A stretch of DNA of 64,000 nucleotides, from positions 1-64,000 of the forward strand of contig NZ_JAAGKO020000004.1 of assembly GCF_027947535.2 (NCBI RefSeq). Direction: 5' to 3'. A program made the position numbers and the translations under genes. Origin of the DNA: Streptantibioticus silvisoli. GTDB taxonomy: Bacteria; Actinomycetota; Actinomycetes; Streptomycetales; Streptomycetaceae. The notes under the pieces are model-generated. The model was not told where the DNA came from. It did not search any database and was given only the letters and a program-made list of their open reading frames with translations. This document shows positions 27,325-36,255 of the stretch, in pieces. Position 1 is the first letter of the stretch; each line of letters begins with the position of its first letter.

Positions 27325-27338
27325 GTTTCACGTGAAAC
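27325..27338. other. parS site 8
   Basis: Exact GTTTCACGTGAAAC, downstream of the MATE gene stop. Confidence 0.95.
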
Positions 27339-27408
27339 ATCACCGGGGTCGAGCCCGCGTCGGACCCCCGCCGCCTTGCTCCCGGACTGCGTCGGACCCG
27401 CCGCCGCC

Positions 27409-28815
27409 TCACTCCCGGACCGCGCCGGTGACGATCCACCGGCCGGAGCGGGCCCGCGCCCCCAGGAACAGCAGGCGGGTCAGCATGAAGAGGGCCATCG
27501 CCCACCACAGCGCGGTGAGCGCGCCGCCCAGCGCGGGGACCGCCAGGGCGGCCGGGACGAAGACCGCCAGCGTGCCGACCATCGCCCACGCCAGATAGGG
27601 GCCGTCCCCCGCGCCCATCAGGACGCCGTCCAGCACGAAGACCGGCCCGCAGATCGGCTGGGTCACCGCGACGACCAGCAGGGCCGGCAGCAGGGCGCCG
27701 CGGACCGTGGGGTCGGAGGTGAACAGCGGGATGAACAGCGGCCGCCCCACGGCCACCAGGGCCCCCAGGACGACCCCCACCGCGGTCCCCCAGCCCACCA
27801 TGCGGCGGCAGGCGGCCCGCGCGCCGTCGGTGTCCCCGGCGCCCAGGCAGCGGCCGATGATGGCCTGGCCGGCGATGGCGATGGCGTCCAGCGCGAACGC
27901 CAGCAGGCTCCACAGAGTGACCAGGATCTGGTGGGCGGCCACCTCGGCGTCGCCCAGCCGTGCGGCGACCGCGGTGGCGATCACCAGGACCGCCCGCAGG
28001 CTGATCGTGCGCACCAGCAGCGGCACCCCCGCCGTGGCGCAGGCTCGGATACCGGCCAGGTCCGGGCGCAGCGGTACCCCGTGCCGCCGGGCGCCGCGCA
28101 CCACGACGGCGAGGTAGACCGCCGCCATGCCGCACTGCGCGGTCACCGTGCCCCACGCCGACCCCGCGATGCCGAGTCCGGCGCCGTAGACCAGCGCCAG
28201 GTTGAGGCCGGCGTTGGCGGTGAATCCGGCGACGGCGACCACGAGCGGGGTGCGGGTGTCCTGCAGGCCGCGCAGGACTCCGGTGGCCGCCAGCACGATC
28301 AGCATCGCCGGTATGCCCAGGCAGCTGATGCGGAGGTAGGTGACCGCGTAGCCGCTGGCGTTGCCCGACGCGCCGAACAGCCCGGTGAGCGCCGGGGCGC
28401 CCGGGACGGCGACCGCGACGACGAGGACGCCGAGCAGCAGGGCGAGCCAGATGCCGTCGACGCCCTGCCGGACGGCGGCGGACAGGTCGCCGGCGCCGAC
28501 CCGGCGGGCGACGGCGGCCGTGGTGGCGTACGCGAGGAAGATGAAGACGTTGACGGCGGTGGTCAGCAGGGTCGCGGCGACGCCGAGTCCGGCCAGTTGC
28601 GGGGTGCCGAGGTGGCCGACGATCGCGCTGTCGGCCATGACGAAGAGCGGTTCGGCGACCAGGGCGCCGAAGGCCGGCAGAGCGAGCGCGACGATTTCCC
28701 GGTCGTGCCGGCGCCGGACGTCCTTGGGGGTTTTCGGGGGCTGCGGCGGCCGGTGGTGAGCGGTGCCGCCGGGGGTGCTGGGGGCCGAGGTCACCGGCTC
28801 AGGGTAATCGTCCAC
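27409..28815 (-). CDS. MATE-family exporter (DinF-like)
   Basis: A 468-residue membrane protein with twelve hydrophobic segments in two halves. The first half has PAFGALVAEPLFVMADSAIVGHLG and the second has AHQILVTLWSLLAFALDAIAIAGQ, typical of the DinF branch of MATE drug/cation antiporters. The substrate is unknown. It starts at GTG 28815, within a DnaA-box-like sequence, and is divergent from dnaB. This pairing with dnaB is conserved in streptomycetes from memory. Confidence 0.9.
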   Translation of the reverse strand: MDDYPEPVTSAPSTPGGTAHHRPPQPPKTPKDVRRRHDREIVALALPAFGALVAEPLFVMADSAIVGHLGTPQLAGLGVAATLLTTAVNVFIFLAYATTAAVARRVGAGDLSAAVRQGVDGIWLALLLGVLVVAVAVPGAPALTGLFGASGNASGYAVTYLRISCLGIPAMLIVLAATGVLRGLQDTRTPLVVAVAGFTANAGLNLALVYGAGLGIAGSAWGTVTAQCGMAAVYLAVVVRGARRHGVPLRPDLAGIRACATAGVPLLVRTISLRAVLVIATAVAARLGDAEVAAHQILVTLWSLLAFALDAIAIAGQAIIGRCLGAGDTDGARAACRRMVGWGTAVGVVLGALVAVGRPLFIPLFTSDPTVRGALLPALLVVAVTQPICGPVFVLDGVLMGAGDGPYLAWAMVGTLAVFVPAALAVPALGGALTALWWAMALFMLTRLLFLGARARSGRWIVTGAVRE

Positions 28816-29070
28816 AGGTAATGGTCACAAGGCATTTCCAGTGCTTACCTTTGGTGGCGCTGAGTGATCGGCTCCGCAGGGTCGGGTGTGATCTTCGGCC
28901 GTCCGGGAAACTTTTTCTCCTGCACAGCCGGTGGATGGTGAATGCGCAGGTCAAGGCGGGTGCGGCGGGGAGCGCTCCGGCTTGTCCACAGCGCTGTCCC
29001 CCGCGCTGTACACAGGTTTTCCGGGCTTCTCCACAGGATGGGGGCGTTCATCCACATGGCCTGTGGATAA
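28808..29070. promoter_or_regulatory. Cluster of DnaA boxes upstream of dnaB
   Basis: Boxes: TCGTCCACA at 28808-28816, TTGTCCACA at 28982-28990 (the preferred Streptomyces box), CTGTACACA at 29006-29014, TTCTCCACA at 29027-29035, TCATCCACA at 29048-29056, and TGTGGATAA at 29062-29070, which is a perfect TTATCCACA on the minus strand. Five lie within 89 bp. They occupy the gap between the MATE gene and dnaB, 195 bp or more before the dnaB start. Confidence 0.75.
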
Positions 29071-29265
29071 CCATCTTGGCTGACGGAGCCGGGGGGACCT
29101 ACGGTAGGGCGGCACCCGCCTGTTTCCGGGCGCCGGGATCGCGTCGCGCGAACCGGGGAACCGACGCGCCCGAAGCGGAGCCGGGTGCCTTTGAATGTCC
29201 GACCCGTGCCGTAGAAAAGGGTGCACGGCAGGGGGTCTGTGATGGACCGGGAGGAGGTGGCGGGG

Positions 29266-30822
29266 GTGAGCCAGCCCGAGCCCACGGACGACCACTGGGG
29301 AGACGCGCCGCCGATCGATCCGCCGTTCCCGGACGACCCGGGCGGCGCGGGCGAACGGCTGCCCGCCGCACGCCCCGGCCGCGGCCGGGGACGCGACGGC
29401 GACGGCGGCGGCCGGGAACGCGGTTCCGGCCGGGACCGTGACCGCGACGGCGGGCGCGACGGCGACCGGGAGCGCGGCGGCTGGTCCGAGGGCGGCTTCG
29501 AGCGCGTACCCCCGCAGGACCTGGACGCCGAACAGTCCGTGCTCGGCGGCATGCTGCTGTCGAAGGACGCGATCGCCGACGTCGTCGAGGTCATCAAGGG
29601 CAACGACTTCTACCGCCCGGCGCACGAGACGATCTACACCGCGATCCTCGACCTCTACGCCCGTGGCGAGCCGGCCGACCCCATCACCCTGGCCGCCGAG
29701 CTGACCAAGCGCGGCGAGATCACCCGCGTCGGCGGCGCCTCCTACCTGCACACCCTGGTCAACGTCGTCCCCACCGCGGCCAACGCCGAGTACTACGCGG
29801 AGATCGTCCACGAGCGCGCGGTCCTGCGCCGCCTGGTCGAGGCCGGTACCCGGATCACCCAGATGGGTTACGCGGCCGATGGTGACGTGGACGAGATCGT
29901 CAACTCCGCGCAGGCGGAGATCTACGCGGTCACCGAGCAGCGCACCAGCGAGGACTACCTGCCGCTCAGCGAGATCATGGAGGGCGCGCTCGACGAGATC
30001 GAGGCGATCGGCTCGCGCAGCGGCCAGATGACCGGTGTGCCCACCGGGTTCACCGACCTCGACTCGCTCACCAACGGGCTGCACCCCGGTCAGATGATCG
30101 TGGTCGCGGCCCGCCCGGCGATGGGCAAGTCCACCCTCGCGCTGGACTTCGCCCGCTCCTGCTCCATCACCCACGGCCTGCCCAGCGTCTTCTTCTCCCT
30201 GGAGATGGGCCGCAACGAGATCGCCATGCGCCTGCTGTCCGCCGAGGCCCGGGTGGCCCTGCACCACATGCGTTCCGGCAACATGACCGACGACGACTGG
30301 ACCCGGCTGGCCCGCCGGATGCCCGAGGTGTCGGCCGGTCCGCTCTACATCGACGACTCGCCCAACCTGTCGATGATGGAGATCCGCGCCAAGTGCCGCC
30401 GCCTCAAGCAGCGCAACGACCTGCGGCTGGTCGTCATCGACTACCTCCAGCTGATGCAGTCCGGCGGCTCCCGCCGTCCCGAGAGCCGCCAGCAGGAGGT
30501 CTCGGAGATGTCGCGAAACCTCAAGCTGCTCGCCAAGGAGCTGGAGGTGCCGGTCATCGCGCTGTCCCAGCTGAACCGTGGTCCCGAACAGCGCACCGAC
30601 AAGAAGCCGATGGTCTCCGACCTGCGTGAGTCCGGCTCCATCGAGCAGGACGCCGACATGGTCATCCTGCTGCACCGCGAGGACGCCTACGAAAAGGAGT
30701 CCCCCCGCGCCGGCGAGGCCGACCTCATCGTCGCCAAGCACCGCAACGGCCCCACCGCGACCATCACCGTCGCCTTCCAGGGCCACTACTCCCGCTTCGT
30801 CGACATGGCGGGCAACGTCTGA
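29266..30822 (+). CDS. dnaB: Replicative DNA helicase DnaB
   Basis: A 518-residue hexameric helicase that unwinds DNA ahead of the replisome. About 80 residues at the N-terminus are an Arg/Asp/Gly-rich extension. The N-terminal domain begins VPPQDLDAEQSVLGGMLLS. The RecA-like motor has Walker A ARPAMGKST (about 281-289) and Walker B VVIDYLQLM (about 389-397), followed by LSQLNRGPEQR. There is no intein. GTG 29266 is preferred because GGGAGGAGG lies eight bases upstream; ATG 29242 is an alternative. DnaA boxes precede it. Confidence 0.96.
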   Translation: MSQPEPTDDHWGDAPPIDPPFPDDPGGAGERLPAARPGRGRGRDGDGGGRERGSGRDRDRDGGRDGDRERGGWSEGGFERVPPQDLDAEQSVLGGMLLSKDAIADVVEVIKGNDFYRPAHETIYTAILDLYARGEPADPITLAAELTKRGEITRVGGASYLHTLVNVVPTAANAEYYAEIVHERAVLRRLVEAGTRITQMGYAADGDVDEIVNSAQAEIYAVTEQRTSEDYLPLSEIMEGALDEIEAIGSRSGQMTGVPTGFTDLDSLTNGLHPGQMIVVAARPAMGKSTLALDFARSCSITHGLPSVFFSLEMGRNEIAMRLLSAEARVALHHMRSGNMTDDDWTRLARRMPEVSAGPLYIDDSPNLSMMEIRAKCRRLKQRNDLRLVVIDYLQLMQSGGSRRPESRQQEVSEMSRNLKLLAKELEVPVIALSQLNRGPEQRTDKKPMVSDLRESGSIEQDADMVILLHREDAYEKESPRAGEADLIVAKHRNGPTATITVAFQGHYSRFVDMAGNV

Positions 30823-30950
30823 CACCGGCCGCGCCGACATCGGCCACCGTGCCCCGCCGCCCGCCCGGCGCCGGCCCGCCCCGGCGCCCTCAGGACGCGC
30901 CCCTCGGCCCGCGACCTCGCCGCCGACGCCCTCTCCGCCCGGACCCCGCA

Positions 30951-31683
30951 CACCGCCGCCTGCCGTGACGGACCGCTGTGCCGGGCGCCGGTGGGGGCGG
31001 GTCCGTCGGGCGGGGCGCAGCCGGGCGTACGGGGACAGCGGCCCCGTGGCCGGGTCGTAGCGGCGGCCGCGGGTGTCGGCGACCACGTCGGCGGGGGCGC
31101 CGAGGCCGGTCGGGACGTCGAGCGCCGCACTCTCGGTGATCGGCCGGCCGTCCCGCAGCGTCACGGTGGCCCGCGCGTACGTCAGCAGGCCGAGGCCGAC
31201 CCACAGGTCGTCCAGCCAGCGGGCGCGGGCGTTGGCGGCGGGCAGCCGGAAGCCGCGCAGGCCGGCGCGGACGAACGCGGCCCGTGCGGCGCCGGTGACG
31301 GCCGGGAGCAGATCGGCCGGGAGTGGCCCGCGCAGGGGCGGGCCGGCGGTGCGCAGTTCGCGTCGGGTGACGGGGGTGACGGTGCGTTCGGTCCAGTGGC
31401 TGCCCGCCCACGCGAGGCGGCGGGCCCCGGGGGCGGCGAGCCGGGCGGCGTCCGGGGAGCAGCGGTACAGCTTCGCCGCCGCGGACTCGTCCGCCGCCAT
31501 CGCGCGGTCCAGCCGCCGGGTCCGGGCGGCCGTCCGCCACGGCCACCAGGCCGAGGTCGCTGCGTCCGGGCCGTACGTCGCCCAGCGCCGGTGAGACGTG
31601 GGCCCGCAGGGCCTCCAGCGGCACCGTGCGGGCCACCCGGGCGGCGAAGGGTCCAGTACCGCCCGGATCGCCGCGTCCCGCAC
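30951..31683 (-). pseudogene. Frame-disrupted gene of unknown function
   Basis: High-GC3 coding signal switches frame twice. The frame opening VRDAAIRAVLDPSP (GTG 31683, GGGAG ten bases upstream) gives way to VARTVPLEALRAHVSPALGD in the next frame for about 130 bp. It then returns near 31515 as RLDRAMAADESAAAKLYRC and runs on to ATGPLSPYARL at about 31030. The last frame stays open into the antisense of dnaB, so the true end is unclear. Either two compensating indels have damaged the gene or the assembly has two errors. It lies 102 bp after the pseudoprotease gene, probably in one operon. I do not recognise the family. Confidence 0.45.
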
Positions 31684-31785
31684 GGCGCCGGTTCTCCCGG
31701 CGAGTGCCGCCGTGCGCCCCGGAGTCCGGCGCACCGGTGTGCGCGGAGCCGGGACCGGGGCGGGCGGACCCCGTCGGGGCGCTGT

Positions 31786-32550
31786 TCAGGCGCGGCGGGG
31801 CCAGCGGGGGCGTGGGGGCGGTGGCGGGGGCGGGGCCAGGTCGCTCAGGGCCAGCCGGACGTGGTCGAAGGTGACAACGGTGTCGCGCCCCCTCCCGGGC
31901 AGCAGGGCGCCGATGCACAGCGGGTCGGCGGTGCCGTCCGGGCCGGGGGGGACGGCGAGGACGGGGGCGCCGGCCAGGCCGTCGGGGATCGCGCCCTGCC
32001 AGCCGAGGGTGTTGTCGTTGCGGCGGTAGACGTGGCCGGCCACCACCGCCGGGCCGCTGCCGTCGCCGGGCCGCGGCGGTACCGGGTGGCCGACGGCGTA
32101 GGCCGGGGCCGGGCGGCCGTCGAGGGCGGCCAGGTCGCCGACCGCGGCGGCCAGGCCGTCGTCCACCGGGTCGGTGGTCCAGCGCCAACCCCGGCGTTCG
32201 GCGTGCGCGTGCAGGCCAGTGGTGGGCATGACGGCCAGGCCGAGGCGTTCCAGGCGGATCCACTGCTCGGCGAAGCCCGGCATGAGCAGCACGTCCGGGT
32301 TGACCGGCGGGTCGCACAGTTCGGGCCGCAGTACCAGCTCGCCCAGGTCGAAGCGGGTCATCGCGTCGGCGGTCACCAGGTACTGGCGCACCACCGGTCC
32401 GTCCGGGCCCGCGGCCACCAGGTCGTCGAACCAGAACGCCGTGCCGTGGCGCTCGTCGGACCGTGCCTGCCGCACCGGCAGCGTGGATCGCCCGACCAGG
32501 CTGAGGAGGGTCTTCACGATCGCGGTCTGATCAACGGACTGGTGCGACAT
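31786..32550 (-). CDS. Trypsin-fold protein lacking catalytic residues (putative pseudoprotease)
   Basis: A 254-residue protein with motifs at the spacing of trypsin-like proteases. HGTAFWFDD (35-43) resembles the GTGF strand. QYLVTADAM (56-64) stands where LVTNRHV would be, without the histidine. NPDVLLMPG (84-92) keeps a possible Asp. GLAGAPVLAV stands where GxSGSPVF would be, with Ala in place of Ser. No signal peptide is seen and the C-terminus is Pro-rich. If the alignment is right, the protein cannot be a normal serine protease; a binding or regulatory role is more likely. The family assignment is inference from motif order only. Confidence 0.6.
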   Translation of the reverse strand: MSHQSVDQTAIVKTLLSLVGRSTLPVRQARSDERHGTAFWFDDLVAAGPDGPVVRQYLVTADAMTRFDLGELVLRPELCDPPVNPDVLLMPGFAEQWIRLERLGLAVMPTTGLHAHAERRGWRWTTDPVDDGLAAAVGDLAALDGRPAPAYAVGHPVPPRPGDGSGPAVVAGHVYRRNDNTLGWQGAIPDGLAGAPVLAVPPGPDGTADPLCIGALLPGRGRDTVVTFDHVRLALSDLAPPPPPPPRPRWPRRA

Positions 32551-32842
32551 GGACCCTGAGCCTACTGCCGCACCGTCAGCTGACGGCCCGGAAGATCATC
32601 AGGCGGACACCTCGGCACCCCCCTCCACCAGGTAGTTTTCCGCTCAACCAAGGAGGTCCGCCCAGAGCTACCGGGGGTAACGCGGCGCCCGGCCTCGGGG
32701 CGGGGATGGCGCCGCCCGTGCTGCCAGCGGCCGGATCCGCCAAATACCGGTGTGATCAGCGGTCCGCCCGCGGTTATGGTGCCGAAGTCGTGGTGCGTGC
32801 GGCGGCCGTGCCGGGCGCGGAGCGGGAGCGAGGGGGAGCGCG

Positions 32843-33475
32843 GTGTCGAGGCTGCACCTGTTCGACATGGACGGGACGCTGTTGCGCGGCAGTTCGGCCA
32901 ACGTGGAGCTGGCGAGGGAACTGGGCCTGGTCGAGGAGTTCCGGGAGATGGACGCCCGGTTCGCGGTCGGCGAGATCGACTCGGGGGCCTACGCGGGCCA
33001 GGCGTACGGGCTGTGGCGTGAGCTGACCGCCGAACGGGTCGCCGCCGCCTTCGACGGCGCCCCGTGGCTCGCCGGTATCCGCGAGGTCTGGTCGGACATC
33101 CGCGCGCGCGGTGAGTACTGCGCGGTGATATCGATGTCCCCCGACTTCTTCGTCCGCCGGCTGCTGGAATGGGGCGCGCACGCCGCGCACGGCACCCGCT
33201 TCCCCGAACCCCCCTTCGGCGACGTCCCGCTGGACCTCACGGGCATTCTGCGGCCCGAATCCAAGGTGCTCATCGCGGACCGGCTGTGCGCCGACTACGG
33301 CGTCACCCGCGCGGAGTGCGTGGCCTACGGCGACTCGCTCTCCGACACCGCGCTGTTCGGCGTCGTGCCGGTCTCCGTGGCGGTCAACGGCGACCACAAC
33401 GTGGCCGCCCTGGCGACCCTGGCCTACCGCGGCGACGACCTGCGCGAGGCGTACGCGCTGACGCTCCCGCGCTGA
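32843..33475 (+). CDS. HAD-superfamily phosphatase (SerB-like)
   Basis: A 210-residue hydrolase. The nucleophile motif is DMDGT at residues 8-12 (Asp8, Asp10), the middle motif includes VISMSP with the phosphate-binding serine, and the metal motif GDSLSD is near residue 161. Layout matches the HAD-IB group that includes phosphoserine phosphatase, though the substrate is unknown. The start is GTG 32843 behind GGGGGAG. Confidence 0.88.
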   Translation: MSRLHLFDMDGTLLRGSSANVELARELGLVEEFREMDARFAVGEIDSGAYAGQAYGLWRELTAERVAAAFDGAPWLAGIREVWSDIRARGEYCAVISMSPDFFVRRLLEWGAHAAHGTRFPEPPFGDVPLDLTGILRPESKVLIADRLCADYGVTRAECVAYGDSLSDTALFGVVPVSVAVNGDHNVAALATLAYRGDDLREAYALTLPR

Positions 33476-33803
33476 GCCCGCGCGGGCCGTGATTGCGGCT
33501 GACACGACGTCATGCCACGTTTTCCGGCCGGTGTTGCGGGTGCGCGGCGATTGCGGTCATCTGTCCGGGCGATTGCCGACATAACGGCGGCGCCGGCCGG
33601 GCAGGGGGGAGCGGGACTTGTGGAATTACGGCCGCCCGGTATGGTCGAGTCCGTTCGTTCGCGGTTGGTCCGCCGTGACGTCGGAAATGCGCCAGGGTCC
33701 CCGCGCACGACCGGCCGCGACCGGGCCGGCGCCGCGAGCCGACTCACCCTAACGTGAACAGGACGTGCGTTACCCGGACTTCCGGCTGTTTGTCCGTTCC
33801 CGG

Positions 33804-33819
33804 GCGTGGTATGCCACGC
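33804..33819. repeat. Small inverted repeat upstream of the flavohemoglobin-like gene
   Basis: GCGTGG-TATG-CCACGC in the 470-bp gap between 33476 and 33945. It could be an operator; otherwise that gap shows no gene or RNA I can support. Confidence 0.35.
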
Positions 33820-33945
33820 TCTTGTCCTCGCACGGCCTCACGGGAGGCGGTGGCGAAGGCGGGACGCGCGGGCGGCCTGAGCGCTGACACGTTCCGATTG
33901 TGGATGCTGGGAAACGACCGGGAGATGTTCGAGGCGAGGCAGACG

Positions 33946-36195
33946 ATGGACGCCATGACCCACAGTTCGGCGGGCCGGGACAACGGAGCGGGCTCCGGCC
34001 GTCCCGCGGACGCGTCCGCCCGCTCCCGGCCGGGACAGGACGACCAGGGCGGCTGGGGGTGGTTCACCAAGGTGAACCCGCCGGCCGAGGAGAACGACCC
34101 GCAGGCCGCTCCCCAGCGGCTGGGCCACGCCCCCATACCCAGCCGTCCCCCCTCCGCGATACGGCCGGTCGGCACCGGTGCGGAACGCCACCGGGCGAGC
34201 CCCGCCCCCGAGCCGCCGGCCCGCCGCCCGAGCCTCTTCGGCCGCTCGCCGGCCCCCGAGACACCGCGCGACACCCCGCGCCCGGCCCCCTCCCGCTACG
34301 AGCCGCCGTCCGGGTACGAGGCACGCCCCGGTAACGCGCCCGCGCCCGGCTCCGAGGACCGCTCCGGCTACGAGGCCCCTTCGGGCTACGAGGACCGCTC
34401 CGGTTACGGGCGTCCGTCCGGCTACGAGGACCGTCCGGGCCGCCAGGCCCCTTCGGCGTACGAGGACCGGTCCGGCTACGAGCCGCCGTCCGGGTACCCC
34501 GCTCCCGCCGGTTACGGCGCCGACGGCGGGCGGTACGGCCGCCAGGCGGACCGCTACGGCTCCGTGACGGATCACTACGGCCGGGAGGCGGACCGCGCCC
34601 CCGAGCCGCGCCACCGGCCCCCCGGCGCCCGTTTCGACGGTGCCGGGCCCGCCGCCGGACCGCCGCGACCGCCGGTTCGCCCCTCCGGCGGTGACCGGGC
34701 CGCCGGCCACCCGGACGAGACGTCGCCGTGGACCAGGCCCCGCCGGCCCGAGGCGCCCGAGGCCCGCGCCGTTCAGCGGCCCGAGGGCGCCTGGTTCGGC
34801 CCGCAGGCCCAGGAGCAGGCCGCCCCCGCCGCACCGCAGCCGGCCGCGCCCGCCGCGCCGACGTCCCCCGCCCCGCCGCCGTACGACCGTGGACCGGCTG
34901 CGTACGGCCGCGAGCAGGCACCCGCCGAGCCCGTCCGCCGCGCCGCCCCGGCCCCGGCGCCGGCCCCGGCTCCCACCCCTGCGCCGGCCCCCGCTCCCGA
35001 GCCGGAACCCGTCGCGGAGGAGCCGACGGGCACCGCGTCGTTCGGCCCGGACGAGACGGCCTCGCCGGACGCCGTCCTGATCCGCCGCACCATGCGGGTC
35101 ATCGAACCGGTCGCCGACAAGACGACCTCGTACTTCTACGCGCTGCTGTTCCTGCGCCACCCCTACCTGCGCGAGCTGTTCCCGGCCGCCATGGACACCC
35201 AGCGCGACCGGCTGTTCCGGGCGCTGCTGACCGCCGCCAAGCACGTCGACGACGCCGAGACGCTCACCGCGTACCTGGCCAACCTCGGCCGCGGCCACCG
35301 CAAGTACGGCACCCGGCCCGAGCACTATCCAGCGGTCGGCGAGTGCCTGATCGGGGCGCTGACCCGGTACGCGTCGGAGATCTGGAACGACGAGGTGGAG
35401 GCCGCCTGGGTGCGCGCCTACACCGCGATCTCGCAGATCATGATCGACGCGGCGGCCGAGGACGAGCACGTCGCGCCGCCGTGGTGGCAGGCGGAGATCG
35501 TCTCGCACGAGCGGCGCACCGCCGACATCGCCGTCATCACCGTGCGGCCCGACCAGCCGTACCCCTTCCTGGCCGGCCAGTACGCCAGCCTGGAGGTGCC
35601 CTGGTGGCCGCGGGTGTGGCGGCACTACTCCTTCGCCGCCGCGCCGCGCACCGACGGGCTGCTGTCCTTCCACGTCAAGGCGGTCCCGGCCGGCTGGGTC
35701 AGCTCGGCCGTCGTCAACCGTGCCCGGCCCGGTGACGTCATCCGGATCGGGCCGCCCGCCGGATCGATGACCGTCAACCACGAGACCGACGACGGCCTGC
35801 TGTGCCTCGGCGGCGGCACCGGCATCGCGCCGATCAAGGCGCTGGTGGAGGACGTCGCCGAACACGGGCGCAGACGGCCGGTCGACGTCTTCTACGCGGC
35901 GCGCAGCGGTCACGACCTGTACGACCTCGACACCATGCTGGAGATGGAGCAGCGCCACTCGTGGCTGTCGGTGCGGCCGGTGGTCTCCGACACCCTGAAC
36001 GCCGAGGGCGGCCTGGTGGCCGGTCACCTGCCGGACATCGTGGCGCGGTTCGGGCCCTGGCCGGCGTACGACGCCTACCTGTCGGGCCCGCCCGGGATGA
36101 TCCGCAGCAGTGTCGACGCGCTGTTGGGCATCGGGATGCCCAACTACCGCATCCGGCACGACTCCCTGGAAGAGCTTGTCTCGGCACGCGACTGA
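33946..36195 (+). CDS. Flavohemoglobin-like oxidoreductase with long disordered N-terminus
   Basis: A protein of about 749 residues. Residues 1-370 are disordered, Pro-rich, and include repeats such as YEDRSGYE and SGYE. A globin domain covers about 373-505, with the helix containing TTSYFYALLFLRHPYL and the haem segment HRKYGTRPEHYPAVGE. A ferredoxin-reductase module follows, with RHYSFA for FAD (about 558) and GGGTGIAPIKAL for NAD(P)H (about 622). Such proteins usually convert nitric oxide to nitrate. Start is uncertain: ATG 33946 has GAGGCGAGG at good spacing, but in-frame codons run upstream to 33754. A PNPOx-like gene follows by 60 bp. Confidence 0.87.
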   Translation: MDAMTHSSAGRDNGAGSGRPADASARSRPGQDDQGGWGWFTKVNPPAEENDPQAAPQRLGHAPIPSRPPSAIRPVGTGAERHRASPAPEPPARRPSLFGRSPAPETPRDTPRPAPSRYEPPSGYEARPGNAPAPGSEDRSGYEAPSGYEDRSGYGRPSGYEDRPGRQAPSAYEDRSGYEPPSGYPAPAGYGADGGRYGRQADRYGSVTDHYGREADRAPEPRHRPPGARFDGAGPAAGPPRPPVRPSGGDRAAGHPDETSPWTRPRRPEAPEARAVQRPEGAWFGPQAQEQAAPAAPQPAAPAAPTSPAPPPYDRGPAAYGREQAPAEPVRRAAPAPAPAPAPTPAPAPAPEPEPVAEEPTGTASFGPDETASPDAVLIRRTMRVIEPVADKTTSYFYALLFLRHPYLRELFPAAMDTQRDRLFRALLTAAKHVDDAETLTAYLANLGRGHRKYGTRPEHYPAVGECLIGALTRYASEIWNDEVEAAWVRAYTAISQIMIDAAAEDEHVAPPWWQAEIVSHERRTADIAVITVRPDQPYPFLAGQYASLEVPWWPRVWRHYSFAAAPRTDGLLSFHVKAVPAGWVSSAVVNRARPGDVIRIGPPAGSMTVNHETDDGLLCLGGGTGIAPIKALVEDVAEHGRRRPVDVFYAARSGHDLYDLDTMLEMEQRHSWLSVRPVVSDTLNAEGGLVAGHLPDIVARFGPWPAYDAYLSGPPGMIRSSVDALLGIGMPNYRIRHDSLEELVSARD

Positions 36196-36255
36196 CGGTG
36201 CTCCGGGGCGCGGCCACGATCTCGTCGCGCACGTACGGCGTCGGGAAAGGACACG

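Noticed and set aside
28808-29070. The DnaA-box cluster as the chromosomal origin
   Set aside because: Streptomycete oriC lies between dnaA and dnaN and carries many more boxes; neither gene is in the window.
28951-31734. A 927-codon minus-strand frame over dnaB
   Set aside because: Mostly antisense to dnaB. Only its first part (above about 31030) shows coding bias, and that is reported as the frame-disrupted gene.
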